NCBI RefSeq assembly: GCF_036231945.1
Contig: NZ_CP109599.1
Span: forward strand, 3,256,501 to 3,320,500
DNA length: 64,000 bases
Source: Streptomyces sp. NBC_01429
GTDB lineage: Bacteria > Actinomycetota > Actinomycetes > Streptomycetales > Streptomycetaceae
Direction: 5' to 3'
The notes under the pieces: model-generated
Seen by the model: the letters and a program-made list of their open reading frames with translations, nothing else
Databases searched by the model: none
What the model was told of the DNA's origin: nothing
Shown: piece after piece, positions 35,427-43,825 of the stretch
Position numbering within the stretch: the first letter of the stretch is position 1
Layout of the letters: the number at the start of each line of letters is the position of its first letter
Made by a program: the position numbers and the translations under genes

Positions 35427-35527
35427 GGCGCGGCGGCGGGGGAACCTCCGGAGGTTCCCCGGCCGCACAACCCCGCTTCCCCTGTTCTCCGCGCGTCCCC
35501 CGCCCGCCGCTCCGGGCGGTCGGGCTC

Positions 35528-36439
35528 TCAGCCGAAGATGACCGTACGGTGCCCGTTGAGCAGGATCCGGTGCTCCGCGTGCCACTTCACCGCGCGCGCC
35601 AGCGCCCGGCACTCCACGTCCCGGCCGATCGCCACGAGCTGCTCGGGCGTCACCTGGTGACCGACGCGCTCGACCTCCTGCTCGATGATCGGGCCCTCGT
35701 CGAGGTCGGCCGTCACATAGTGCGCCGTCGCGCCGATCAGCTTCACCCCGCGCGCGTGCGCCTGGTGGTAGGGCCGCGCGCCCTTGAAGCTCGGCAGGAA
35801 GGAGTGGTGGATGTTGATGATCCGGCCGTTGAGCTGCTTGCACAGATCGTCCGAGATGACCTGCATGTAGCGCGCCAGCACCACCAGCTCCACCCGCTCC
35901 TCCCGCACCAGCGCCAACAGCTCGGCCTCGGCGGCGGCCTTGTTGTCCCTGGTCACCGGGATGTGGCGGAACGGGATGTCGTACGAGGCGGCCAGTTCGG
36001 CGAAGTCGGGGTGGTTCGAGACGACCGCGACGATGTCCACCGGCAGCGCGCCGATGCCGGCGCGGAAGAGCAGATCGTTCAGGCAGTGGCCGAACTTGCT
36101 GACCATGAGCACGACCCGCATGCGCTCCTCGGCGCGGTGGATCTGCCACTCCATCCGGAACGAGTCGCCGATGGCGGCGAAGCTCGCCCGCAGCTTCTCC
36201 ACGGTCACCGGGGCGTCCGCCGAGAAGTGCACCCGCATGAAGAAGAGACCCGTGTCGTGGTCCCCGAACTGCTGGCTGTCCTCGATATTGCAGCCGGTCA
36301 TGAAGAGATAGCTCGACACGGCGTGCACGATGCCCTGCTTGTCCGGGCAGGACAGCGTCAGGACGTACTGGTCGGACAGATCCGCGGGGGCCGCGGCCGG
36401 TGACTGCGAGGCGGTACTCATGACCTCAGAGGATCCCAT
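35528..36439 (-). CDS. purU: Formyltetrahydrofolate deformylase
   Basis: A 303-aa PurU, which hydrolyses 10-formyltetrahydrofolate to tetrahydrofolate and formate, balancing one-carbon pools for purine and glycine metabolism. The N-terminal ACT domain (about 25-100, TLSCPDKQGIVHAVSSYL) is followed by the formyl-transferase fold with INIHHSFLPSFKGARPY and ATAHYVTADLDEGPIIEQ, containing the catalytic Asn, His and Asp. ATG 36439 has GGGGGAG four nt upstream; ATG 36421 is an alternative with a site very close to the start. Transcribed alone. Confidence 0.95.
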   Translation of the reverse strand: MGSSEVMSTASQSPAAAPADLSDQYVLTLSCPDKQGIVHAVSSYLFMTGCNIEDSQQFGDHDTGLFFMRVHFSADAPVTVEKLRASFAAIGDSFRMEWQIHRAEERMRVVLMVSKFGHCLNDLLFRAGIGALPVDIVAVVSNHPDFAELAASYDIPFRHIPVTRDNKAAAEAELLALVREERVELVVLARYMQVISDDLCKQLNGRIINIHHSFLPSFKGARPYHQAHARGVKLIGATAHYVTADLDEGPIIEQEVERVGHQVTPEQLVAIGRDVECRALARAVKWHAEHRILLNGHRTVIFG

Positions 36440-36532
36440 ATCTCTCCCCCGGGTCCCGCACGCCGGTCGCGCCGGTCACGCGCGCCGGTCGCGCGACACC
36501 GGTCCCTCGGGCCGGTCCCTCGGGCCGGCCCC

Positions 36533-37030
36533 TCAGGCCGACCGCGTGACGAGCCGCAGCACGTCCAGCGACTGCGGCACCGTGTCCGGGTCGTCGCCGT
36601 CGCTCACCGCCAGCCGTACATGCGCCTCGCGGGCCGCGCGTACCGCCTCCGGCCAGCCGTGGTGCTCCAGATACGCGGAGACCGGCGCGTCAGCGCCGAC
36701 CTGGTGCATGATGCGCAGCACCCGCAGCACGGCGACGTCGACGAGGGCGGCCTCGCCGGAGTCGCGGAAGATCGTGCCGACGTACTTCTCGGCGGACCAG
36801 TTGTCCAGCCAGGTGTCCTCGACCAGCCGGTACACGGCGTCGGTGACGTCGCCGTACCCTTCCAGGCCGGCCAGCCAGCACTCCTGGTGGAAGACGGGAT
36901 CGGAAAGCATGTGCAGCGCCGAGCGCACGTTGCTGCGCCAGCGCCACCACGGCATGTCGTTGAGCGGCATGCCGCCCATGGTGGGGGAGCGACGGGCCGG
37001 ACGGGAAGAGTTCTCGGAACCTTGCTGCAC
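36533..37030 (-). CDS. Conserved hypothetical protein
   Basis: A 165-aa soluble protein. It is helical, with the conserved-looking core PWWRWRSNVRSALHMLSDPVFHQECWLAG, TWLDNWSAEKYVGTIF and a C-terminal DVLRLVTRSA. I recognise it as a type of hypothetical protein seen in Streptomyces, but I know no function. The GTG start at 37030 has no strong ribosome site; ATG 36979 or 36970 would leave the conserved region intact. It lies 93 bp upstream of purU on the same strand and may share its transcript. Confidence 0.72.
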   Translation of the reverse strand: MQQGSENSSRPARRSPTMGGMPLNDMPWWRWRSNVRSALHMLSDPVFHQECWLAGLEGYGDVTDAVYRLVEDTWLDNWSAEKYVGTIFRDSGEAALVDVAVLRVLRIMHQVGADAPVSAYLEHHGWPEAVRAAREAHVRLAVSDGDDPDTVPQSLDVLRLVTRSA

Positions 37031-37153
37031 AGTCCACGACTCTACGGTCCGCTCCGGGGCGCACCGGCACGCCCCCGCAATTCACCTCTCCGTCACCGGG
37101 CGTTGAACACCGCCCACCTCCGCGTTACCCGGGGGGCGGGAGGGTGCGGTGCT

Positions 37154-38455
37154 ATGACCGGTTGGCGACGCTCCTCCTCCCCCAGCCCCTTTCGACCCGG
37201 TGCGGCGCGCGTCCTGTGCACGGCCGTCGCGGGCGCGTCGCTGCTGCTGCCCGCCCTCACCGGCTGCGGCGTCGGGCCCCTCGGCGGTTCCGGTGGCGCC
37301 AGGGAGCCGGTGACGGTCATGACCTGGGCGCCGATCGGCACCGACGCCACCAACCGGCCCGGCATGCCGGCCCTGGCGAAGGCGTACGCGCGCTGGGTCA
37401 ACGCGTCCGGCGGGATCGACGGCCACGAGCTGCGCGTCCTGACCTGCAACGAGCGCAACGACGCGGCGAGCGCCGCCCGGTGCGCGCGGCGCGCGGTGAC
37501 GGCGAAGGCCGTCGCGGTCGTCGGCTCGTACAGCCAGCACGGCCGGGAGTTCATGGCGCCCCTGGAGGCCGCGTCCATCCCGTACCTCGGCGGATACGGC
37601 ATCACCGAGGAGGAGTTCAGCAGCTACGTGTCCTACCCGGTCAACGGCGGCCAGGCCACGCTGCTCGCGGGCAACGGCCGCCAGCTGGCCCGCGACTGCC
37701 CGCGGACCGCGCTCGTCCGGCCGGACACCACCGCCGGGGACGACCTCCCCGACCTGATCGGCTCCGGCCTGGCGGCGGGGCGCAGGGGCCCGGCCGCCGA
37801 CATCCGCGCGGCGGAGAACGCCACCGACTACACGGAGCGGGCCCGGCAGGCCCGCGAGCGGGCGGGGGACGGCGGCTGCGTCACGGCCGTGCTGGGCGAC
37901 CGTACGGAGACCTTCTTCGACTCGTACCGCAGGCTCCCCGAGGACGGCAGGACCGTCCGGGTCTCCTCGGTGCTCGGCAGCGTCGGCCAGTCCCTCGTCG
38001 ACCGCACGGGCGGCAGGAACGGCCCGTTCGAGGGGGCCTACCTCACCGGCTGGTACCCGGTCGCGAGCGATCCGGCCTGGCAGCCGATGCGGGACGTGAT
38101 CAGCGAGTACGCCTTCGGGGACGACGACATCGACCCGGCGGACCCGGGCGCGCAGACGACGTGGATCGCCTACACCGCGCTCAGGTCCGTCATCGGGTCC
38201 ATGGACGCCGACCGGATCACGGCGGGCGGCCTGGCGGACGCCCTGGACCGGGGCGCGCAGGTCGACACCGGCGGCCTCACGCCACCGCTGCGCTGGCGCT
38301 ACGAGGACATGCTCGGCACCCCGGGCTTCCCCCGGATCGTCAACGGGGACGTGACGTTCCAGGTGGTGCGGCGGGGTCGGCTGGTCGCGCAGCGCGAGGG
38401 GTTCGTGGACGTGGGCGGAACGCTGGGCGGGGCGCTGGGCGGGACGTCGCGGTAG
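37154..38455 (+). CDS. Branched-chain amino-acid-type ABC substrate-binding lipoprotein
   Basis: A 433-aa periplasmic-binding-protein type I (LivJ-like). A signal peptide with lipobox LTGC (cleavage before Cys37) is followed by the domain pattern MTWAPIGTDATNRPGMPALAKAYARWVNASGGIDGHELRV, then VVGSYSQHGREFMAPLEAASIPYLGG and a second lobe with GAYLTGWYP and DRITAGGLADALDRG. The ligand is probably an amino acid or small amide, but no permease or ATPase gene is adjacent, so it may serve a distant transporter or act as a sensor. ATG 37154 starts the signal peptide. Confidence 0.87.
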   Translation: MTGWRRSSSPSPFRPGAARVLCTAVAGASLLLPALTGCGVGPLGGSGGAREPVTVMTWAPIGTDATNRPGMPALAKAYARWVNASGGIDGHELRVLTCNERNDAASAARCARRAVTAKAVAVVGSYSQHGREFMAPLEAASIPYLGGYGITEEEFSSYVSYPVNGGQATLLAGNGRQLARDCPRTALVRPDTTAGDDLPDLIGSGLAAGRRGPAADIRAAENATDYTERARQARERAGDGGCVTAVLGDRTETFFDSYRRLPEDGRTVRVSSVLGSVGQSLVDRTGGRNGPFEGAYLTGWYPVASDPAWQPMRDVISEYAFGDDDIDPADPGAQTTWIAYTALRSVIGSMDADRITAGGLADALDRGAQVDTGGLTPPLRWRYEDMLGTPGFPRIVNGDVTFQVVRRGRLVAQREGFVDVGGTLGGALGGTSR

Positions 38456-38488
38456 ACGGGCCCCGCCCGGCGAGAACACCGGCACCGG

Positions 38489-40162
38489 CTACAGCTGCGT
38501 GGGCGCCCGCTCCGTCAGCTCGTACTCCTTGGCGATGCCGTTCCACAGGCCGGACGCCTTCTGCTTGGCGACCGTGGCCTCGCCGCTCGCCTTGTTGCCC
38601 TTCGCCGCCTGGCCCGTGACCCGCGCGTGGCCGCCCTTGCAGCCCTTCTTGCCGCCCACCTGGTCGGCCCAGGCCGCGTAGTGGTCGTCGGCGGAGGCGG
38701 ACGCCTGCCACGCGTCGGTGAGCGAGGAGGTCAGCTCGGCGTGGCCGGGCAGCTTGTCGACGGTCAGCGCCTCCAGCCGGGTGACCAGACCGCGCCGCTG
38801 CTCGGCGGCGTCGTGCAGATCGGTGGCCGCCTGGTCCAGGTTCTGGCAGGACTTGATGTTGTCGACGGCCTTGATGACGGACTCGCGGCTGCTGCTGCTG
38901 TCCGCGAGGAGCTTGTCCAGCTCCACCGCCTGGGTCTTGACCGGGTCCTCGGCGGGCTCGGAGGGGGACGCCTCCGGGGTGGGGGTGGACGCGGAGGCGA
39001 CGGTCTTGCTGTCGTCCTGCTTCGTGTCGTCGCCGCCGCTCATCAGCGCGCCGGCGCCCAGACCGAGGACGACGATCCCGATGGCGGCGGCCGCGATCAC
39101 CGGCGCGCGCGAGGACTTGCGGCGCCCGGCGCCGCGCCCCTGCGGCTCGAACCCGCCGTCGTCCCGCCTGGACGTCGGCCGGGCGGACGGGTACGGCTGC
39201 GCGCCCGACGGCTGGGCGTACGGCTGGGCCGCGGGGGCCGAGGCGTCGAACTGGGGCATCTGCTGGGTCGACTCCGCGCCCCCGCCGCCCTGGCCCGCGC
39301 CGCCGTCCGCGCGGAAGAGGTTGTCGAACTCGGCGGGCGGCGGGCGCTCGCCGGGGGTGCCGGGCCTGATGTCGTACGGGGCGGGGCCCGTCGCGGGGAC
39401 GGGCGCGATGAACTGCGTCGCGTCCGCGTCGGAGCCGTGCGCGGCGGTGGGCGGCAGGAACTGGGTGGCCTCGGCGGAACTCTCGGGCGGCAGCATGCCG
39501 GGACCGGGGCCCGCGAGCGGTCCTGGCCCCGCCGGGACCGGGGCGATGAACTGAGTGGCGTCCGCGTCGCCCATGGCGGGCATCGCCGGCACGGGCGGCA
39601 GGAACTGCGTCGCGTCAGCGCCGCCCGGCGCGGGCGCCTCGGGCGGCAGGGACGCGGGCGGGTACGGGGTGCCGTAGCCCGGCTGCTGCATCGGCGGCTG
39701 CATCGGCGGCTGTCCGGGCTGCTGGTACGGCTGGGGCTGCTGCCCGGGCAGCTCGTACTGCTGCGGCTCGTACTGCTGCGGCTGGTGCTGCGGCGGCTGC
39801 TGCTGGTACGGCTGGGCCTGCGCTCCCGGCTGCTGGTAGGGCTCCGGCAGCCCGCCCTGCTGCTGGTAGGGCTGCTGAGGCGACTGCGGGTGCTGCTGCT
39901 GATACGGCGGGTACGGCTGCCCGTACGGATCGGCCTGCTCCGGCTGCTGGTACGGCAGCGGCTGCGCGCCCCCGTACCCGTCCGGCGCCGGGGCACCGTA
40001 CGGCGCGTTCCGCGGCGGACCGTACGACGGCGCGGCCGCCTGGTTCTGGTCCGCGGCCGAGCCGGGGATCCAGGGCCCGCTGCCGTCGCTGGGCAGCACG
40101 ACGCCTTCGTGCGCGGGCCGAGCGGCGGGATCGCGCTCATCCCCTTGTCCGCTGTGCGTCAC
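38489..40162 (-). CDS. Membrane protein with DATQF repeats and Gln/Pro-rich tail
   Basis: A 557-aa protein. The N-terminal half is low-complexity Pro/Gln/Tyr (PYQQP repeats), then four copies of an ATQF-centred unit (GADATQFLPPVPA, DADATQFIAPVPA, SAEATQFLPPTAA, DADATQFIAPVPA). A single membrane segment follows (about 352-375, VIAAAAIGIVVLGLGAGALM), and a helical extracellular domain (about 400-557) with two Cys (IKSCQNL, GKKGCKGG). Topology is therefore cytoplasmic N, external C. Thr-containing acidic repeats suggest phosphorylation and FHA-domain recognition. GTG 40162 has GGAG upstream. Function not known. Confidence 0.78.
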   Translation of the reverse strand: MTHSGQGDERDPAARPAHEGVVLPSDGSGPWIPGSAADQNQAAAPSYGPPRNAPYGAPAPDGYGGAQPLPYQQPEQADPYGQPYPPYQQQHPQSPQQPYQQQGGLPEPYQQPGAQAQPYQQQPPQHQPQQYEPQQYELPGQQPQPYQQPGQPPMQPPMQQPGYGTPYPPASLPPEAPAPGGADATQFLPPVPAMPAMGDADATQFIAPVPAGPGPLAGPGPGMLPPESSAEATQFLPPTAAHGSDADATQFIAPVPATGPAPYDIRPGTPGERPPPAEFDNLFRADGGAGQGGGGAESTQQMPQFDASAPAAQPYAQPSGAQPYPSARPTSRRDDGGFEPQGRGAGRRKSSRAPVIAAAAIGIVVLGLGAGALMSGGDDTKQDDSKTVASASTPTPEASPSEPAEDPVKTQAVELDKLLADSSSSRESVIKAVDNIKSCQNLDQAATDLHDAAEQRRGLVTRLEALTVDKLPGHAELTSSLTDAWQASASADDHYAAWADQVGGKKGCKGGHARVTGQAAKGNKASGEATVAKQKASGLWNGIAKEYELTERAPTQL

Positions 40163-40494
40163 CGGGACTCCTACGTGTGAACGTGTGGGAACGTCTGGAC
40201 CTACCGAATCACCGGCTCACGCTACCGGGTGAATCGGGGCCTCCGTGACGCACATGTGTTCTGTGCCGACTCTCCCCCGCGAAACACCGTGGTCGGGGAC
40301 GAATCGCACCGCCGAGCACCGGAGTTGATCTTCGGCACACCGCCGCCACCGCATTTTCGCTGACCCCCCACACCCACCGGCCGCACGCACGGTCCCCGCA
40401 CACCGCACCCACGACACGGCGGTCGCGGCGCACTCACGCGCGCCGCGCCTCCCCCCTCTTTCTCCCTCTCGCTCACCCCTCGTTCATGACCCGC
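40163..40494. other. Intergenic region, no gene seen
   Basis: A 332-bp gap between two minus-strand genes. It contains only short, poorly biased open frames. The promoter of the DATQF-repeat protein gene must lie here; I see no clear promoter, repeat or terminator. Confidence 0.35.
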
Positions 40495-41877
40495 TCACGC
40501 CGCCTGGATCTCCAGCCGCGCGCCGAACTCGCGCACCGCCGACTCCTCCCCGTACGGCTCCAGCCGCTGCTGGAAGTCGTCGAGGTACTCCGCGCCCCGG
40601 CTCGAACGCAGCGTCCCCAGCAGCTCCACCGCGCGCGTCCCCGTCCGGCACGCCTCCTCCACCTCGCGCTGCTGGACCTGCGCGGTGGCCAGCAGGACCA
40701 GCCCGATCGCACGCCGCCTGGCCCGGGATTCCGGGTGGCCCTCCAGCGCTTCCCCGGCATGGCGGGCCGACTCCTCGGGGCGGCCCAGATCGCGGTAGCA
40801 GTGCGCCAGTTCGTCGGCGAGATAGGCGTGGTCGAAGTGGGCGATCCAGTCGGGGTCGTCGCCCGGACCGTCGCCCGCGTGCTCCAGGGCGGTGACCGCC
40901 CGGCCCGCCGCCGCCTCGCAGGTGTGCGCGTCCCCCATCAGCGCGTGCCCCCGGGCCTCGGCCGCGTGGAACATGGCCTGCGCGCGCGGCGTGACCTGTC
41001 CGCGCGCGCCCTCCTGCGCGGCGCGCGCCAGTTGGGCGATCTCGCGCGGATTGCCGAGCTGGGCCGCGAGATGGCTCATCGACGCGGCCAGCACGTACCC
41101 CCCGTACCCCCGGTCGCCCGCGGCCTGGGCCAGCCGCAGCGCCTGGATGTAGTAGCGCTGGGCGAGACCGGGCTGTCCGGTGTCGACCGCCATGTATCCG
41201 GCCAGCTCGGTGAGGCGGGAGACGGCGGCGAACAGCCGGCGGCCGACCGGCTCCCGGTACGAGCCGGAGAGCAGCCCCGCCACCACGCTGTTCAGATAGT
41301 GCACGACGACGGGCCGGACATGACCGCTGCCGAAGCGGTGGTCCAGCTCGATCAGGGCCCGGGTCATGGCCCGTACCGCCTCGACGTCCGAATCCCCCAC
41401 CCGTGCGCCGGTGTTGCGCGCGACGGCCGCGTCGGCGCCGGTGATCAGCCAGTCCCGGCTGGGCTCGACGAGCGCCGAGGACGCCACCGCCGAACCGGAG
41501 AGGAAGTCACGGCGGCCCACATCGCTGCGCCACAGCTCGCAGACCTGCTCGATGGCGCCCATCACGGTCGGCGAGAACTGGAGACCGACGCCCGAGGCCA
41601 GGTTCTTGCCGTTGGCCATCCCGATCTCGTCGATCGTGACCGTACGGCCGAGCTTCCGGCCGAGCGCCTCGGCGATGACGCCGGGGGCGCGGCCCCTGGG
41701 CTGCTGCCCGCGTAACCAGCGCGCGACCGAGGTCTTGTCGTAGCGCAGGTCCAGCCCGCGCTCCGCTCCCACCATGTTGACGCGCCGGGCTAGCCCGGCG
41801 TTGGAGCACCCGGCTTCCTGGATGAGCGCCTGGAGCCGTTCGTTGGGCTGACGGGCGACGAGTGGCCTGGCTGCCAA
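40495..41877 (-). CDS. HTH-TPR transcriptional regulator
   Basis: A 460-aa regulator. Residues about 10-80 form a DNA-binding region (NERLQALIQEAGCSNAGLARRVN and TSVARWLRGQQPRGRAP); the rest is TPR-like helices (QPGLAQRYYIQALRLAQAAG, HCYRDLGRPEESARHAGEAL). This architecture is common in Streptomyces regulators of development and antibiotic production, but I cannot assign a symbol. I start at TTG 41877, preceded by AGGGGGT; a longer frame to 41928 lacks a site. Codon 55 is TTA (41715-41713) inside the DNA-binding region, so expression should need bldA tRNA. It is divergent from the prim-pol domain gene. Confidence 0.85.
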   Translation of the reverse strand: MAARPLVARQPNERLQALIQEAGCSNAGLARRVNMVGAERGLDLRYDKTSVARWLRGQQPRGRAPGVIAEALGRKLGRTVTIDEIGMANGKNLASGVGLQFSPTVMGAIEQVCELWRSDVGRRDFLSGSAVASSALVEPSRDWLITGADAAVARNTGARVGDSDVEAVRAMTRALIELDHRFGSGHVRPVVVHYLNSVVAGLLSGSYREPVGRRLFAAVSRLTELAGYMAVDTGQPGLAQRYYIQALRLAQAAGDRGYGGYVLAASMSHLAAQLGNPREIAQLARAAQEGARGQVTPRAQAMFHAAEARGHALMGDAHTCEAAAGRAVTALEHAGDGPGDDPDWIAHFDHAYLADELAHCYRDLGRPEESARHAGEALEGHPESRARRRAIGLVLLATAQVQQREVEEACRTGTRAVELLGTLRSSRGAEYLDDFQQRLEPYGEESAVREFGARLEIQAA

Positions 41878-42183
41878 TTGGATACCCCCTGTGGCCGCAG
41901 TGATCGACTCAACGACACTGCCCGGCAAGTACGCGAAGGATGCGCATGTTCGGCAATAACGGAAGAATTCGATGACTTTCCTGAAACTTCACTTAAACAC
42001 GGCCGGTTGGCCTTGCGCTGCCCTTATGTTGTCGGACCCCCGGGGGTGGTTACCCGCGTACCGCTCCACTCCTTCCCGAGCGCCCCCTTACATGCCTCTA
42101 TGCGCCCCGTATGCGGGCGCGCGGCGGCGCGGTGCGCCGTTCCGCGCCCGTAACCCGGGGTGACGGCGGGAGTTGTGCTGTGC
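41878..42183. other. Divergent promoter region of the HTH-TPR regulator gene
   Basis: A 306-bp AT-richer gap between divergent starts (TTG 41877 minus, GTG 42184 plus). The stretch near 41941-42010 is well below local GC and should contain the promoters, but I can name no clean -35/-10 pair. No gene is supported. Confidence 0.4.
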
Positions 42184-42867
42184 GTGGAAGAGACCATCGG
42201 AGTCATGGACGTCGTGGACGCCGCAGCGATCCCCGGGCAGCGGGGCGCGCTGCTGCTGGACAGCGCGCTGCGGTACGCGCGGGAGCGGCGCTGGGACGTG
42301 TTCCCCGGCACCTGGCTGGAGCCGGCGGGGAGCGGCGAGCGGTGCTCGTGCGGCCTGCCGGACTGCGCGGCGCCGGGGGCGCACGCGGCCGGTTCCGACT
42401 GGGCGGCGCTGGCGACGGGCAGCGCGGTCTCGGTGCGCGCGATGTGGACGGAGCGGCCGCACGCCTCGGTCCTGCTGCCCACGGGACGCGCCTTCGACGC
42501 GCTGGAGGTGCCGGAGACCGCCGGGTTCCTCGCGCTGGCCAGGATGGAGCGGCTGAAGGTGACGCTCGGGCCCGTGATCCGAACCCCCGGCCGGCGGATG
42601 CTGTTCTTCGTCCTGCCGGGCGCGGCGTCCGATGTGGACCGGCTGGTGCGGGAGTTGGGCTGGACGCCGTCGGGGATGGACCTCGTGGTGCGCGGTGAGG
42701 GGCAGTACGTGGCGGCCCCGCCGACCCGTGTGGGCGGCGCGGCGGTCCAGTGGGCGCGCGAGCCCATGCCCGCCGACCGCTGGCTGCCGGACGTGGCCGA
42801 GCTGATCGGTCCGCTGGCCTACGCGTGCGGGCAGGAGGGCTCCTCGGAACGGGCACGTCGTACATAG
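42184..42867 (+). CDS. Bifunctional primase/polymerase N-terminal domain protein
   Basis: A 227-aa protein with the prim-pol (AEP-like) N-terminal fold as found in stand-alone Streptomyces proteins: ALRYARERRWDVFPGTWLEP, the Cys-rich ERCSCGLPDCAAPGAHA, SVLLPTGRAFDALEVPETAG and RRMLFFVLPG. Stand-alone forms lack the helicase partner found in plasmid and phage replication proteins, and their role is not established. GTG 42184 is preferred with GGGAG 11 nt upstream; several GTG codons upstream are possible. Divergent from the HTH-TPR regulator. Confidence 0.82.
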   Translation: MEETIGVMDVVDAAAIPGQRGALLLDSALRYARERRWDVFPGTWLEPAGSGERCSCGLPDCAAPGAHAAGSDWAALATGSAVSVRAMWTERPHASVLLPTGRAFDALEVPETAGFLALARMERLKVTLGPVIRTPGRRMLFFVLPGAASDVDRLVRELGWTPSGMDLVVRGEGQYVAAPPTRVGGAAVQWAREPMPADRWLPDVAELIGPLAYACGQEGSSERARRT

Positions 42868-42949
42868 GGTGGTCCTTCAGTCGTCCCGTAGACAGGCGGG
42901 ACATCCGTACGGGTCTCCCGTGCGGGCGACCGAAAGGCAGGGCGTCGTG

Positions 42950-43825
42950 ATGCGGGACCAGGAACGAGATCCGGCGGTGGCATCCGCCGCGCCCACCGCA
43001 CCGGGCGCGCCCGCCACTCCCACCGCGCCCACCACTTCCGCCGCGCCCGCCACTTCCACCGCTCCCGCCGTACGGGTCGAGGGGCTGTGGAAGCGGTTCG
43101 GCGAGCAGATCGCCGTCGCCGGAATCGATCTCGACCTGCCCGCGGGCCAGTTCATCGGTCTGGTCGGTCCCAACGGCGCCGGCAAGACCACCACGCTCTC
43201 GATGGTGACCGGGCTGCTCCGGCCCGACCAGGGCCGGATCCAGGTCGCTGGGCACGACGTGTGGAGCGACCCCGTCGCGGTCAAGGGACGCATAGGGGTG
43301 CTGCCGGAGGGGCTGCGGCTGTTCGAGCGGCTCTCGGGGCGGGAACTCCTCGGCTACACCGGGCGGCTGCGGGGGCTGCCCGGTGCCGAGGTCGACAAGC
43401 GGGCCACCCAGCTCCTCGACGTACTGGACCTGGCGGGGGCGCAGCACAAGCTCGTCGTCGACTACTCGACCGGTATGCGGAAGAAGATCGGGCTGGCGGC
43501 CGCGCTGCTGCACAACCCCGAAGTCCTCTTCCTGGACGAGCCGTTCGAGGGCGTCGACCCGGTCTCCGCGCAGACGATCAGGGGCGTCCTGGAGCGGTAC
43601 ACGGGCTCGGGCGCGACCGTCGTCTTCTCCAGCCACGTCATGGAGCTGGTCGAGTCGCTGTGCGACTGGGTCGCGGTGATGGCGGGGGGCCGGATCAGGG
43701 CCCAGGGGACGCTGGCGGAGGTCCGGGGTGACGCCCCGTCCCTCCAGAGCGCGTTCCTGGAGCTGGTGGGCGCCCGGGGGCACGAGGCCGGGGAGCATCT
43801 GGACTGGCTGGGGGGCGCGCGATGA
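42950..43825 (+). CDS. ABC transporter ATP-binding protein
   Basis: A 291-aa ATPase with Walker A GPNGAGKTT, Q-loop region, signature YSTGMRKKIGLA and Walker B LFLDEP, plus the switch SSHVMELVE. The N-terminal 40 residues are an Ala/Pro/Thr linker. ATG 42950 or the adjacent GTG 42947 is the start. The stop overlaps the permease start by 4 nt (ATGA). Together they form an exporter of the CcmA/YhaQ type; the substrate is unknown. Confidence 0.92.
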   Translation: MRDQERDPAVASAAPTAPGAPATPTAPTTSAAPATSTAPAVRVEGLWKRFGEQIAVAGIDLDLPAGQFIGLVGPNGAGKTTTLSMVTGLLRPDQGRIQVAGHDVWSDPVAVKGRIGVLPEGLRLFERLSGRELLGYTGRLRGLPGAEVDKRATQLLDVLDLAGAQHKLVVDYSTGMRKKIGLAAALLHNPEVLFLDEPFEGVDPVSAQTIRGVLERYTGSGATVVFSSHVMELVESLCDWVAVMAGGRIRAQGTLAEVRGDAPSLQSAFLELVGARGHEAGEHLDWLGGAR

